DNA from: Pyrus communis
Taxonomy: Eukaryota; Streptophyta; Magnoliopsida; Rosales; Rosaceae
Assembly: GCF_963583255.1 (NCBI RefSeq)
Contig: NC_084818.1
Coordinates: 12,960,222 to 13,024,221, forward strand
Direction of reading: 5' to 3'
Length of the DNA stretch: 64,000 bases
The notes beneath the pieces were generated by a model that was given only the letters and a program-made list of their open reading frames with translations, had not been told where the DNA came from and did not search any database. Position numbers and translations under genes: made by a program. Shown here piece after piece: positions 36,465-48,075 of this stretch. How positions within the stretch are numbered: the first letter of the stretch is position 1; each line of letters opens with the position of its first letter.

Positions 36465-37110
36465 TAGGGGGCGCAACTTGGGTTGGGCCAATCCAAACCT
36501 GCCCATTTCCAACCCGACTTTAAACCCAAACAAGTGGGGTTTTTTTAGTTATAACCTACTCGAACCCAACCCAATTTCAACCCGTTCATTGATGAGGCTG
36601 AGTTGCGTTGATCATTTGCCCGTCCATCTCCAACCCTACCCAATCCGCCTAACCAAACCCAATTTAACTTGATTGTAACCCATATCAATTAATGTTCATA
36701 CTACACCCAAGTGAGCAAAGTCCAAAAACCAACGCGCTTTCTAATATATATATATATATATTAATAAATTACCCTTTATAATTACTTAAGCTTTTAGGGA
36801 ATAAAAGGCTTTGATTAGTTAGCCCATATTTGTAGTCTCTAAATCCTAAAGTTTTATAGTAGATGGATTTATGAAATTAAAGTTAGCTAGCTTTGATGCT
36901 ACTTGGCTTAATTTTTTTAGGAATTCTTGGAAACTAAGTTGTTACAAAATTAAACTTGAAAACGTTGGGCAACCTGAACCCAACCCAAGTAAACCCTAAC
37001 CCAAATGAACCCGAATGAAACCCAACACGAACCCGAACCTGAATTGTAAAAGTTAGGTTAGGATTAGGTTGATCTTCCAACCTGCCCAACCCGACCAAGT
37101 TGTACCCCTA
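36465..37110. mobile_element. non-autonomous hAT-type element, 646 bp
   Basis: It starts TAGGGGGCGCAACTTGG and ends CCAAGTTGTACCCCTA, imperfect terminal inverted repeats of about 17 bp. The 8-bp duplication CATTTATA flanks it exactly (36457-36464 and 37111-37118), diagnostic of hAT. The subterminal regions are full of CCCAACCC/AACCCGAAC words, typical of hAT transposase binding regions. A (TA)n tract lies at about 36746-36760. No ORF of note. Confidence 0.9.
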
Positions 37111-37359
37111 CATTTATATAACATGAGTTCATTTTTTTTTAAATTTTTTTGGGAAACTGGTAGATTAAAACCCGGGCAAAGATGTCAAATAGTACAAGGA
37201 AAGCCTACAACGAGGCAAGCAAATAGTAAGCAAAAAGAAACAACGGGCAGTAGAGGGAGTTACAAGGAAGACACAGTAACCAAGTTAGTGCGTCGCCCCT
37301 TCCACTGCCTTTGCTACCTTAAGGAGGACAAGGTAAACCATCATTTTGAAGCACATGAA

Positions 37360-38353
37360 CTAATGAAGATGGGGATCTGTTGACCCAAGAAACATCACAC
37401 ATCTCTGCAACCCCAATGCATCCGCCGTCATGTTGGCTGATCTTGGTATCCAAGACCAGCGACAGTCTTGGAAAGTTTCCCCTAGCCTTTTAGCTTTTAG
37501 TAAGGAAGTGTAAGCTTCCCATCTGCCTTTGCCAAGCGAGTCCAACATAGAGGAAATGGATTCATGGGAATCAGACTCCACGATAACCATTCGAAGCCCC
37601 GATGATAAACCAAACTCAGAGCCTTTAAGGAAGGCCAATGCTTCAGCTGCACCCACACAAGGAGCACGAATAGCGTACCTAATTGCTACCCCAAAAGATC
37701 CCTCGGCATCCCACAACATAATTACAGTGAACCCGGAGCGCGTTGGCTCCGAAGAACTAGCTTCAACATTGATTTTTGTATACGGCATGGTAGGGAGAAC
37801 CACTTGGTTGATCGTCCAGCCACTAAAAGGATAGGAGCAGGTTGCGAATGCTTCTCATGTACAACAACACCAAATGCACCCGCTGAGTTTGTAATTGCAC
37901 ATAAAACCTGTGTGGGGTTGATTGGTCGCTAATTAAACAAAAGATTGCACCGAGCCTTCCATATATGCCAACACTTGAAGGCTACATACAAGGGCAAAGA
38001 CGGTCGGTCACCACTGGCTCCCACCTACAGATTAGAGATTGAGTCGAACCACTTCATCCAACTGGAAACCCCATTCCAATCAATCTTGAAATTAAGTATC
38101 CCTCCAAACCAGATGGGCTCCACCCATAGTCATAATAAGAATAGGTGTTCAATTAAATCCTTCTGGTTTTGGCATATTAGGTTAGGGGCAGATCAATGTT
38201 TAAATGATTCATCTATCGTGGCCAGAGCATGGTGGAGGGTTTTCCACATGAAATTCTGGATTTTGGCTGGGGTTTGCAGCTTCCAAATAATCTTCCAAAG
38301 CCGATCCGGGGTGGCTCAGGACGAAGAAGGGCGTTGTGGCGTCGGGGGGCAAG
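37360..38353 (-). pseudogene. LINE connector and RNase H-like domain
   Basis: The segment 38290-37820 reads, with stops, KLQTPAKIQNFMWKTLHHAL, LWVEPIWFGGILNFKIDWNG and YVAFKCWHIWKARCN, the usual connector between zf-RVT and RNase H. The frame 37803-37360 then holds the RNase H fold: AEALAFLKGSEFGL, VIVESDSHES and RSANMTADALG. The E, D and D acidic positions are kept, but the first Asp of the active site appears as Glu (KINVEASSS). Confidence 0.8.
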
Positions 38354-38358
38354 CTCGA

Positions 38359-39866
38359 TGTAATACCCTGAAAATTTAAATATATGAATATATGGAGATA
38401 ATCGAAAATAAATCGATTTATGGTTATGAAAATTTAATCGAGAAATTTTAAAATTTTGTTATCGGGAATTATTATAATTTACGTTGTAAATTTTATTGAT
38501 AAGTGAAAAAGATGGAAATGGCCTTAGTGGGTTTAACGTAATTGTACGAGGACATATTTTATACTTATACATATTAAATTATTTCTTGTTAATTTTGGAT
38601 AGAGCACGACCCTACGAGCGCATAGGCGCAAACTGTTCGTGAATCGGAGTTATACCGAAGAAGTTATTAGTGTTTAAAGTTGGGGACATTTTTGTAAATT
38701 TAACCCCTTTAGAAGGCTCCAGATTTTCTGAAGCACTGAGATTCTGCCACATGTGTGGCTGAGATGAGAAGAAAAGAAAAGAAAGGAAGGAAATGGATGG
38801 TTGTGATGGAAAAGAAAGGACTGAAAAGGGAGGGACATGGATGAATCAAGTGGGAAGGAAAGGAGGGGAAAGGAAGGAGAATGAGGAGTGAGAATCAGAT
38901 CCCCTTACCCTACCAACTCGACCCGGTTCCTTGACCCGGTCCTACCTTCCTCATCCGATGTCCGTTGGAGGTGATTCTAGTGTCTATGGAAAGCTCTTGA
39001 CGAGCCCAACATCCCTATGGTGTTAGATTCTTAAATTTTCTTATCCAATTTTACGAATCGAAGCCATAAACCCATGATTGTTCCAACGGGTTTCACCTTT
39101 TTTCGGTGAATTCTGAAATGATTCCCATCAATTAACACCACCTTTGGACTCCTCTTGAGGTCTAGAACAATGCCCATGAATTAGTTGATGTGTTGGAATA
39201 GTTTTGGAGTCGAATCAAGAACACACAAAATCAAGGGTTTCAGGTGATTCGAGGTATTTCCCGGCTGAATTGGACTTTGACCCAGGTATGAAAGTTGTTC
39301 CCCTCATTAAAATATACTTGCTTGTAAAATTTGGTAATTTTTAGAGTTAGTAAAAAAAATTGGGTTTCCGTTCACCAAAACCGCCACCCGCGACGGCGCA
39401 TGGCCAGTGGGCCGATGCTGTCATTTTGTGAAAATTTTAATACTTTAAATATGAATTTGTTATCCAATTGATGTGTTCGTTTGTTAAACCCAATGTTGGT
39501 TATTTCGGATACTTGAGTAGTTTCGGAAGTCGATTGAAAATGAAAGGTGAACTACGAAAGGCTTGATCCCGTATCAAGGATACGTAGGTAGTCTAACAAG
39601 GGTTAGATGCAGCCTTTAATGTTTGAGTTTAATCTTTTGCTGAGATTTCGTTTGAAGGAAAGAAACTTTGGTGAATTATTTGGATTTTAAATCTTATGAT
39701 TTGGGAAGTAAATTATGGGCTAGATTTTATGAAAGATTTTGAGAAAGATTAGGGAATTGAAATAAAGACTTGTGATAAATTCATAGTTAATTAAATAAGA
39801 GTTTAATTTTGACCTATCATTGGAATTATTTCCGGAAAATAAGTATTTTGAGGGCGTGATGTTACA
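38359..39866 (+). mobile_element. solo LTR, 1508 bp, inside the LINE
   Basis: The sequence runs from TGTAATACCCTG to GTGATGTTACA, with TGTAA/TTACA inverted ends. CTCGA flanks both sides exactly (38354-38358 and 39867-39871), the 5-bp duplication of LTR retrotransposon integration. No internal region or second LTR is present, so it is most simply a solo LTR left by recombination. It interrupts the LINE and is therefore younger. Confidence 0.9.
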
Positions 39867-40792
39867 CTCGACCCTGAGCCTAAAGGTACCAGGATTTCAC
39901 CGTGTAAAAGCCATTCTTGGTGGCTAGCCAGATGAACTGGTCCCCACCCATTGAATTACCGATATAAGTATCATTGATTGCTTTTAGCTCTTCCACACGC
40001 ATGAAGGGTTTGAGGGAATTTAGGTCCCAGGTTCTAGAAATTGGGCATAGAAGAGTTCCCACTCTTGTATTCTTAGTGACTGACACCGCTCCCCTTGGAA
40101 TGGGGTGGCCTGAAGGCAGGAAGGGAGCCAACTGTCTACCTAAATCTGTACATGTCACCCATCCATGATTTTCCAATGCGCCCCTTTCAAAAGTATATCT
40201 CTACCTCCAAGTAGACTGGTCCATAACTAAGATGCAAGGCTTCCCCATTGGGCATTAAGAAAAGAACAATGTGGGAAGTACCTGGCCTTGAGAACTAAAG
40301 CCTATAGTGAATTCGACTCCATTATCATCCTCTAACATTGCTTGGCAAGGAGAGCATCATAAAAAATTTTAAAACTCCTAAAACCCATGCCCCCTTCTTG
40401 TTTCAGGTGGCCCAACAAATTTTTTGAGACCCAATGAATTTTTCTTTCTCCATTTTTCTGACCCTACCAAAACCTCAAAATCATAGAATCCAGCTCGTTG
40501 CATATTGCATCCAGAAATTTAAATAAGTTTATAGGGTATGCATGAATAGCCTGAGCGACAACTTTTATCATGACCTCTTTGCCAGCTTGGGATAAGGTGC
40601 ATTGCTTCCATCCTTAGATTTTCCCCATCATTCTACCTTTCACATAGGTGAGGCCATGGCTCTTAGATTGGCCCCAAATAGTTGGAACCCCTAGGCAAGT
40701 CCTCGGATTGGACACCACCGGTATACCAAGAATATTCCCAGTTCATCCGAAACTGCCGCTGGGGTGTTAGCACTAAAGAACACACACGATTT

Positions 40793-41418
40793 CTACAAGT
40801 TTACCACCTGACCCGAAGCCAAGCAATATGACTCAATGAGTCGGCCCAAATTGTTGCAGTTCGACGTATCAACCTTTAAGAATATTAGGGTGTCATCAGC
40901 AAATAAGATATTGGATATAGACGGGCCATGAGGGCTCATCCGTACCCCATGCAACTGCTTAGTCTCAATAGCTATGCTAGTTATCTTGGATAGGACTTCA
41001 CTAACCATCAGAAATAAGTACAGAGATAGCGGGTTACCTTGCCGTAGTCATCAGCGGGTCACCTTGCCATAGTTATCTCGAAAGGGTAAATTTGTTGCTC
41101 GGAAGATCGTTGAGAATCACAGCAAAATTAACCGAGCTCACGCACCCTATAATGAGCCTTCGCTAGCTGGGATAAAACCCCATCTTATCCATTACCACAT
41201 CTGGGAAGTCCCATTCCACTCGGTCATAGGCTTTGTGCATATGAAGCTTTATGCCAAGACTTAGATTTGGTTTTTCTGAGCTTGAGGAAGTAGAATGGCT
41301 CATGCACAATCCCGATGTTGTCTTGAATTTGTCTTCCCCCAACAAACGCATTCTGCATGGGAGAAATAATCCTCATGAGTAAAGGCTTTAGTCTGTTAGT
41401 TAAAACCTTGGAGAGCAC
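40793..41418 (-). pseudogene. LINE reverse transcriptase fragment
   Basis: Recognisable RT blocks are SPMQNAFVGGRQIQDN (near 41360-41310), HKAYDRVEWDF (near 41230) and ISNILFADDTLIF (near 40910-40870). The FADD catalytic pair is present. In the first catalytic block relatives read KLDM before KAYDR, whereas here it is KLHM, so one catalytic Asp is gone. The blocks lie in different frames. The enzyme would have copied LINE RNA at a nicked target site. Confidence 0.85.
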
Positions 41419-41739
41419 CTTGTAAGAAAAGTTACATAAACTTATAAGCCAAAATTGAGAGACTGACTCTGGGTTCGAAACCTTTGGGAGTCCTTACTCG
41501 CTCCAAATGCAAACTGAGAGTCCTACGTAATCCAGTCCAATGAAGCCTAGTGATGGCAAACAAATGTACCCTTAAATTGAAATTTCACACCATATGGACA
41601 AATAGTTTAAAATATTGCCTTATAGAAAAACATACAAGATAATTGAGTAAAAAACAATGTTTATGATCTCAAAACATATCAAATTGTCGTGAGTGTGGAT
41701 GCAAATTTCCGCCTTCTTTTCCTTTGATGAAAATGCACT

Positions 41740-43251
41740 TGCAAAATATTAACACCTAAGATCAAAGCCAAGAGTCTCACGCACCCACGATGAATGGGGG
41801 CCTTTGGCCGAAGAATCTCCGATGCCAAAGTTAGAATTTGAGAGAGAAAGTGTTTAGAGAATTTTAGAGAGAGAATGAACTTGCATTTTGGTGTGAAGAT
41901 GGGGCTATATATAGGGGTGGGAAATTTTGCCATAAACCGATTTACTGACTGAACCATACTGATCTGTTCATAATGGTATGGTATAGTTTTGGCATTTTTT
42001 CATAATCGGTTGGCATTATACTGAACCGACAATTAATGGTATGACTTTGGTATTGGATATATAGCAATACTTGCATTTTTCCAGTTCTTGATATATATAT
42101 ATATATATATATTTCTATTTAGATATTTTATGTATTTTTTACATGCTTGACATATCAAGAACTGGAAAAATGCAAGTATTGCTATATTTTTTTTCTTTCT
42201 AATTCTAATTAGAGTACTTCAATCCAATGTTTATTGATATTTTTAATTTATTATTCAATATTACTTCTTATTCTAATCATACTTTTTTTTTATGTAACAT
42301 TTGGATTGAAATAGTTGATGGTTCTACATCTCAAACAGGAACATCAATTCCAAGTGCTTCGACGAATTGATTCATGGAACATTTCACATGCATTGGTTGT
42401 TGCTACTTCAGTGATGTTGCATTATCAAAACAAGAAGTTATTGGCTTTGGGATTATAATAAGGGGATCTTATAACCAGAACTTTTGAGTTTTGAGTTTTT
42501 TTGTTTATACATTCGTTGCTACAATTGAATTTAGACAATTATATTAGTTAGACATTTGAGTTTGTGAACTTGTAACTATTTGGATTATGTTTGTTGACAT
42601 TGTTGTTGGCTTATTAAGTTTTGATTTGATTTCCATTTTAATTTGTTAAGTCATGATTATAGTGACTTATCATCAATTGAAAAATTGCAGAAGCAACTTC
42701 TTTTTCTCTTTTTTGGTTTGTTGTTTACAGGTCGGTACATGGCCTTGAGCTGTTGTTTTTGTAGCTTATTTGCAAACCATCAATTATGCCATTTACCAAT
42801 CGAACCAGCCAACAATTTTGGTTGAACCGATTTTTGGCAACCACAAGAAGACGGTTGGCTAGCGGTAATTGATTTTTGGTAATTATGTATATGTGGCTGG
42901 CAGGTGGCACAAAGAATTTTGTACAGTTTGCCAACCGAACCCAACCCTACTTATGGTGGTATTTTGAATATAATTGCAAGATATTATGTTAAATAATATC
43001 TTGCAATTAATTTGGTAATTAATCTCAATTTGAAAAGAATAATTGGGTGTTACCTTGTGGGTGAAGATTTGATGAGGAGTGATGAGAGGGTTTTGAATAA
43101 ATACCATTTTGATCACCTTTGACCTTGATTGCGTCGTTATTGTCTGTTACATGCGCGTGGGAATCCCGGTGTGCCTCAAGGGTAATTTTGTCTTTTTCAC
43201 CCAAAAGTCCACGTGTCGCCTCCATAATTTTATTGATTATTTTTGGCTCCA
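41740..43251. mobile_element. left direct repeat (LTR-like) with a hAT-like insert
   Basis: Positions 41740-41930 and 42943-43251 together match the repeat at 46351-46866, in the same orientation. Between them, about 41931-42942 is an insert whose ends, TAGGGGTGGG and CCCAACCCTA, are inverted as in hAT elements. A hAT-like 8-bp duplication is not preserved. The repeat contains a perfect 14-bp stem, ATTGCAAGATATTA, with a 7-base loop. On the minus strand, CTATATATA near 41910 could be a TATA box. Confidence 0.6.
42059..42187. repeat. perfect 36-bp inverted repeat
   Basis: The arm 42059-42094 (starting ATATAGCAATACTTGCATTT) is exactly complementary to 42152-42187, with a 57-base AT-rich loop. 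It lies inside the hAT-like insert. A transcript would form a fully paired 36-bp stem. Confidence 0.9.
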
Positions 43252-44073
43252 TAAATGCCCTTACACCTGTTGGGCTGTTCGCAGGAAAAGGGTAGCAGGT
43301 ATAAAGATCTTCTCTTGCTTTAGGAAACGTAAGATTGTTTCCTATTTTTATGTAGATTCCCACATTAGTTGGAAATTAGACCCTTCTAAGAAAGAGAAAT
43401 AAATCACTTGTAAAGTCTATTTAAGTTTACCTTAAGTAGATGATTAAATCAACTTCAGAGAGTAATTTATTCTACCCTACAAGAGAGAGAAAGATAGAGG
43501 ATATTTGTTTCCCCTCCCCTAACAATCATCTACACTTGCCTGTGCAAAAGACCGTTTTTCGTTGCTTTCTTCGTCTTCTCCGCGCCGCACCGAGGTAAGA
43601 AAAATTTAATTTTCCTTGTTTTCTTCTTAGATAGTGATGTCGCGGGGCAGCCGTCACGGTGGTGTGGCACGTCGGCTGGCAAAGGCCAGGAGTCAGCTTG
43701 GCATGGGCCAAAGAATGTTGTGGCAAAAACCATTGCTTGGGTTGCTCGGCTTGGCTAGAGCCAAGGGCAACTGTGTAGCTGGGGCTGCGAATTGAGGTGC
43801 TGGGTGCAGTGCTAGGCGAGCCGCATGGCTCATGTCCTTTAGGCTCTTGTACTTGACGCTGGCCAGGCTAGTGATTGAGAGAAATGAGGATGTTGCAGGC
43901 CTTATGGGCAGCTGAAATGCTGGGCATGCAAGCCTCAAACCTGCTGATTCAAGAGAAAAAATAAAGGAAAAGCCAGTATGGGTTGAGCTCCCCCGCTGAG
44001 TACCATGAATGGCGTTGCCTGCTTAGTCCTCTTCGTCGGGATAAATATGGGTTACTCATGAGAAATGAGATAA

Positions 44074-44811
44074 AGAGGATCAAGGCGTGCCGTGGAACCT
44101 ATTGTGAATGAAGGTGGAAAGAAGAGATCTTCCCAGCCTACTCAAGAGAAACCGGTTGAGAAAAAACTGAAGACTTCCTCCGCTGCTCATGAAGGGACGC
44201 TTGCTGTCAAAAAGCTTGTGATTGACTCGACTTCTTCTAATGGGAAGAAAAATGAGGCTACTAGATCTAAGCCTGTGGCCCCTACCATGCCGAAAATGGC
44301 TAGTATGATTGCTGATAGGATTGCTCAGCATAAAGGTTCTGTCATGCCTTTAGTGCCGAAGTTTGTACCAAGACGTCTGTTGGCAGCTAAGTCCAGTTCA
44401 CCTCTGGAGAAACTTGTTACTATAAAGAGCGATAATATGGACCATGTTGCTAAAATGGCACCAAGGCCCACTCCCCTTACTGCTGAGACTGATTTGCCTG
44501 CCGAGAATGAAGAGACTGCTCGCATGGGCAGTTGTGAGAAATTCACCAAACATGTTTTTGGGGTGGCTGCTAAGATTTGTGCGCTCTTGAAACTAGATTT
44601 TCTTGAAGACATGGACACGTGTGCCAAGCTTGTTGATGGCATTAAAGCGGTTGTTTGCCCAAGTTTATTTACGAAGTATACGACCGAATATAGAAGGACT
44701 GCTTTGCTTGCTATGATGCAGAAAACGACAATTCTGGTAGCCGAGTCTATGCTCCTTGACCAAGAGAATACCCAAGGCTGCCAAGGAGGTGACGAAGACT
44801 ACGGCAGCTGA
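44074..44811 (+). pseudogene. unrecognised retroelement-borne ORF
   Basis: The frame is open from 44074 to 44811 without a clear start codon; the ATG codons come only near 44287. It reads KRSSQPTQEKPVEKKLKTSS, then a basic stretch FVPRRLLAAKSSSPLEK, then a helical region ICALLKLDFLEDMDTCAKLV. After a frameshift near 44775 the following 250 bp continue in another frame with KEVTKTTAAEAYSSIEKIE and heptad-like sequence, broken by several stops. It looks like the end of a coiled-coil protein. I know similar proteins only as hypothetical proteins in Rosaceae repeats, and can give no function. Confidence 0.45.
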
Positions 44812-45934
44812 AGCTTATTCCTCTATCGAGAAGATTGAGAGTTTGGAGCTCGTTACTTTGAAGGGGTCTAATATCTTTGCCTCCACTTCTCTGCAGCTTA
44901 TACCGCTCGCCAAGAGATCGTTGACTTGAAGACTAGGCTTGATGTGATCCAAGTTTAGTATGAAAGTGCAAAGAAGGAGATTGGATGTTAAGTACCTCAA
45001 ATTCAAGATCTTGAGCGTACCGTTTCTGAGCTTTATTTCGCTGCTTACGCAAAGGATGAAGAGCTAATTGCTACTTATAATCAAGTGATCTACTTCAACA
45101 CAAAAGCTTCAACACCAAAACTTCACCTACAAAACTTCAACATCAAAGCTTCACCAAAAAAAAAAAAAAAAAAAAAAAAAACATTTTCGAAAATTCAAAA
45201 AAAAAAAAAAAAAAAAAGGAAAGAAAGAAAGAAAGATGAGTCTAGGCTTTCCTTTCTTTGGGCCTAAACAACTTTCATACCAAATATATATAAAGGAGGA
45301 GTTTTGGGCAACCACTTAGACAGGAAAATGGTGAAGTTTTGTTTGCAAAATTGCCTACTAGCAAGACACCTCATATCATCTCTTCTCCCTGTTTCTTGTC
45401 TTTATCCTTATTGCTAAATGAGAGACAGGGAGAATGAGTACAATCAGCCGGAACCCAAGATCAACCTACCGATCTAAGACTGATTGCTTGGAACCCTGAT
45501 TGCTTACCTTGTCTGTCACCTCCTTCGGCAGATCTCCTCGCTTAGAGACTTGGGGGACTCCTACTATATGGTTTGTATCGCACTTGACCAAACCCGAAAC
45601 TACAAGTAAGCTTCAAATGAAAATGATACATTACCTTGTGCGTCAACGCCAACGAAAGATACCACTCTTGGATGACGGAAAAGTACTTCCAAGAGAAGAT
45701 GCCACATCTACTTACAGGACAGAGAAGGCAAGTAAATGCGACACCACACTTCGGTACTTGGAAGTTTCGTGATTACTCAATGGCTTGGATCTTGCAAGTC
45801 CCCAACCGAGAAGCTTCCCTTACTCGGGAACTTAGGGGAGCACTGTTTGTACCATACTTGACTAGTCCCGAAACTACTAAGCACCGGTCAACAGCAAACC
45901 GTCAAGGACCACAAGACTTTTCCTCCAACCAGGA

Positions 45935-46066
45935 GGCCAATCACAACATAACACATGTCGGTATCAGAAGCCAATCACAGCGCAACACGTGTCGATATCA
46001 GAGGCCAATCACAACACGACACGTGTCAATGTCAGAACAAAGTTAGAAACTCTCTTCTATAAAAGG
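45935..46066 (+). promoter_or_regulatory. three 34-bp CCAAT/ACGTG repeats before a TATA box
   Basis: Units 45935-45968, 45969-46002 and 46003-46036 each contain GCCAATCACA followed by CACATGTC or CACGTGTC. ACGTGTC fits the ABRE core ACGTGKC, and CCAAT the NF-Y box. TATAAAAGG follows at 46058-46066. The arrangement is that of a Pol II promoter with a tandem enhancer, probably the U3 of an LTR reading to the right. Response to abscisic acid or stress is an inference from the motif only. Confidence 0.7.
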
Positions 46067-46350
46067 GGATCATTCTCCCACAATAATCCCTAATGTCATT
46101 TGTACTAAACTATTCACTAGAACTCACTAAAAGAGAGCTTGAACCTATGTATTTGTGTAAACCCTTCACAACTAATGAGAACTCCTCTACTCCGTGGACG
46201 TAGCCAATCTGGGTGAACCACGTACATCTTGTGTTATTTGCATCCCTGTCTCTATTCATTTACATACTTATCCACACTAATGACCAAAGCAACCTAGCGA
46301 AGGTCACAAACTTGACACTTTCTGTTGTACCAAAGTCCTCGCCGATTTTG

Positions 46351-46866
46351 TGCATCAACAACACCTAAGATCAAGGCCAAGAGCCTCACACGCCCATGGT
46401 GAATGGATGAGGGTTTTGGCCAAAGAATCTTCGATGTCAAAGTTAGAATTTGAGAGATAAAGTGTTTAGAGAATTTTAGGAAGAGAATGAACTTGCATTT
46501 TGGTGTGAAGATGAGGTTATATATAGGGGGTGTGGCCGGCCCTATTTGGAGAAATAGGGACCGGCCACTTATGGTGGTATTTTGAATATAATTGCAAGAT
46601 ATTATGTCAAATAATATCTTGCAATTAATTTGGTAATTAATCCCAATTTGAAAAGAATAATTGGGAGTTACCTTGTGGCTAAGGATTTAATGAGAAGTGA
46701 TGAGAGGGTTTTGAACAAATACAATTTTGATCACCTTTGACCTTGATTGAGCCGTTGTTGTCTGTTGCATGCGCGTGGGAATCCCAATGTGTCTCAAGGG
46801 TAATTTTGTCTTTTTAACCCAAAAATCCACATGTCGCTTCTATAATTTTCTTGATTGTTTTTTACA
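46351..46866. mobile_element. right direct repeat (LTR-like)
   Basis: It matches the left repeat (41740-41930 plus 42943-43251) over its whole length at what looks like about 90 percent identity. It keeps GTGGCCGGCCCTATTTGG near 46533, which the hAT-like insert replaced in the left copy. The hairpin stem ATTGCAAGATATTA is conserved, with a T/C change in the loop. Minus-strand ends would be TGTAAAAAAC and TGCA. Confidence 0.6.
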
Positions 46867-47640
46867 CCACAGTGAGCATGAAAGAAGAAATAACTCGTTC
46901 TGCGTAAAAAACCAAGTTGTTTTCGGTTGCCCGAGCATGTTCATTCTTAATGAAAATGTCCCACAATAGATGAAATTTTTTTACTGTTAGTCTCAGAGTG
47001 AGTCCACCTGTTTTGCCATGACAATGGATAGCGGACTAGGGCAGTTGCTATTCACGCTGAATAATAATTGCCTAAGCACAATTTTTATTCACAATTTGTT
47101 TTTTCTTCATTTAAATGCATAATGACATTATTTAATAATTATCAAACGGGTAAGATTAGTCTTGAGCAGGACATTCAAATGTGTCCATAACTATATAAAA
47201 TATATATATATTTGATCTGATTTTCGATAAGATTTATAATTGCACTTGACGCGTTACGTGTCATTATCAATTTAAAATCTTTGCTCCAATTTCTGATAAG
47301 AGATTCAATTTCTTATGTCGTGTCACTTGTCCTTAATTTTGACATTGCCCCTTTGTTGCCTTCTAATTCATGTAGTATTTGTCTACTCGGTTGAAATAAT
47401 TTTGTCTTTTAATTCATCTCTTTAATAAATTCCACATGACAATTTACATATCGGTCAAACCAAAAAACTTCACAACTTTTAGTATTCATATTCAAAATTT
47501 GAACGTTTTTGGAAAGTCAATTTGTGCACAGGAAATTAGGAATGTAACGATTGCACCGACATATGATATTTTTAATTCATGTATTATATTAAGTGGATGA
47601 CGTGATTAGTATATGGATAATACTTGTGAAACTTACTCTC
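46867..47640. other. intergenic, nothing recognised
   Basis: AT-rich sequence without a coding frame, splice-bordered exon or repeat that I can identify. Confidence 0.4.
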
Positions 47641-47659
47641 GGGCAAGTGGCGGAGCACG

Positions 47660-48075
47660 GCAGCTCCAGCGATCGTTGACAGAAAGAAGAAGACGGAATA
47701 TTCCATCAACTTTGACATAATATTCCTAGTGGCATTAGCATCTACTGTCAAACCGAAGGTATACTCCTTTAACTTTAACTCCACCGTCACGCTTAATTGT
47801 GACAAACAATTCCGTCTGACAATAGATATTCTAGCTCTGTTAATGGAATATTTCTTCTCCAGCGCTCGTCAACAAGTGCAGGCACATTACGACGCATGGG
47901 TCACTACTTTAATTCCTGAAAAGAGCAAACAAAGGAAAAAACTTAGGTTACTTACATTAATTTTTGTTAGTGTAAAGATTAGTATGGTCGTTTCTCATTT
48001 AGGAGAAACTTACGTCAAGAATGAGCTTAAGCAAGGCGGCCATGACCCTGCAATATTATTGTAAGTAGGTCTTTG
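47660..48075 (+). mobile_element. old LTR remnant, related to the 60-64 kb LTRs
   Basis: It contains GACGGAATATTCC and, near 47995, CATTTAGGAGAAACTTACGT followed by GCGGCCATGACCCTGC and TTGTAAGTAGGTC. The same order occurs in the LTRs at about 60700-61100 and 62900-63310. Divergence is much higher than between those two, so this is an older fragment. Both ends are lost. Confidence 0.6.

Larger units (their letters stand above)
37130..41480 (-). mobile_element. LINE (non-LTR retrotransposon), 5'-truncated
   Basis: Minus-strand sequence carries, in order, reverse transcriptase (41418-40793), a zf-RVT-like region (40176-39880) and an RNase H-like domain (37803-37360), then an A-rich tail (near 37130-37150). 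The order is that of plant LINE ORF2. The apurinic endonuclease and the first part of the RT are missing, so the copy is 5'-truncated. It is full of stops and frameshifts, and a 1.5-kb solo LTR (38359-39866) interrupts it between zf-RVT and RNase H. Confidence 0.88.
43252..46350 (+). mobile_element. internal region of a nested retroelement
   Basis: This stretch lies between two direct repeats. It holds a plus-strand ORF remnant (44074-44811 and beyond), a GC-rich segment (43620-43860), two A runs (about 45158-45180 and 45198-45219) and a plus-strand promoter module (45935-46066). No polymerase, integrase or gag zinc knuckle is visible. It may be a LARD-type (large, non-coding-derivative) element, or two elements nested. 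The orientation is unresolved, because the flanking repeats suggest a minus-strand TATA while the inside reads plus. Confidence 0.5.

Noticed and set aside
37945..38379. 144-codon plus-strand frame
   Set aside because: Antisense to the LINE connector region, whose minus-strand peptides are clearly those of plant LINEs, and it crosses the border of the solo LTR.
47729..48064. 111-codon frame with VVSHLGETY shared with 63133-63318
   Set aside because: The shared peptide arises because both lie in the same LTR block; neither frame is conserved elsewhere in the LTR family.
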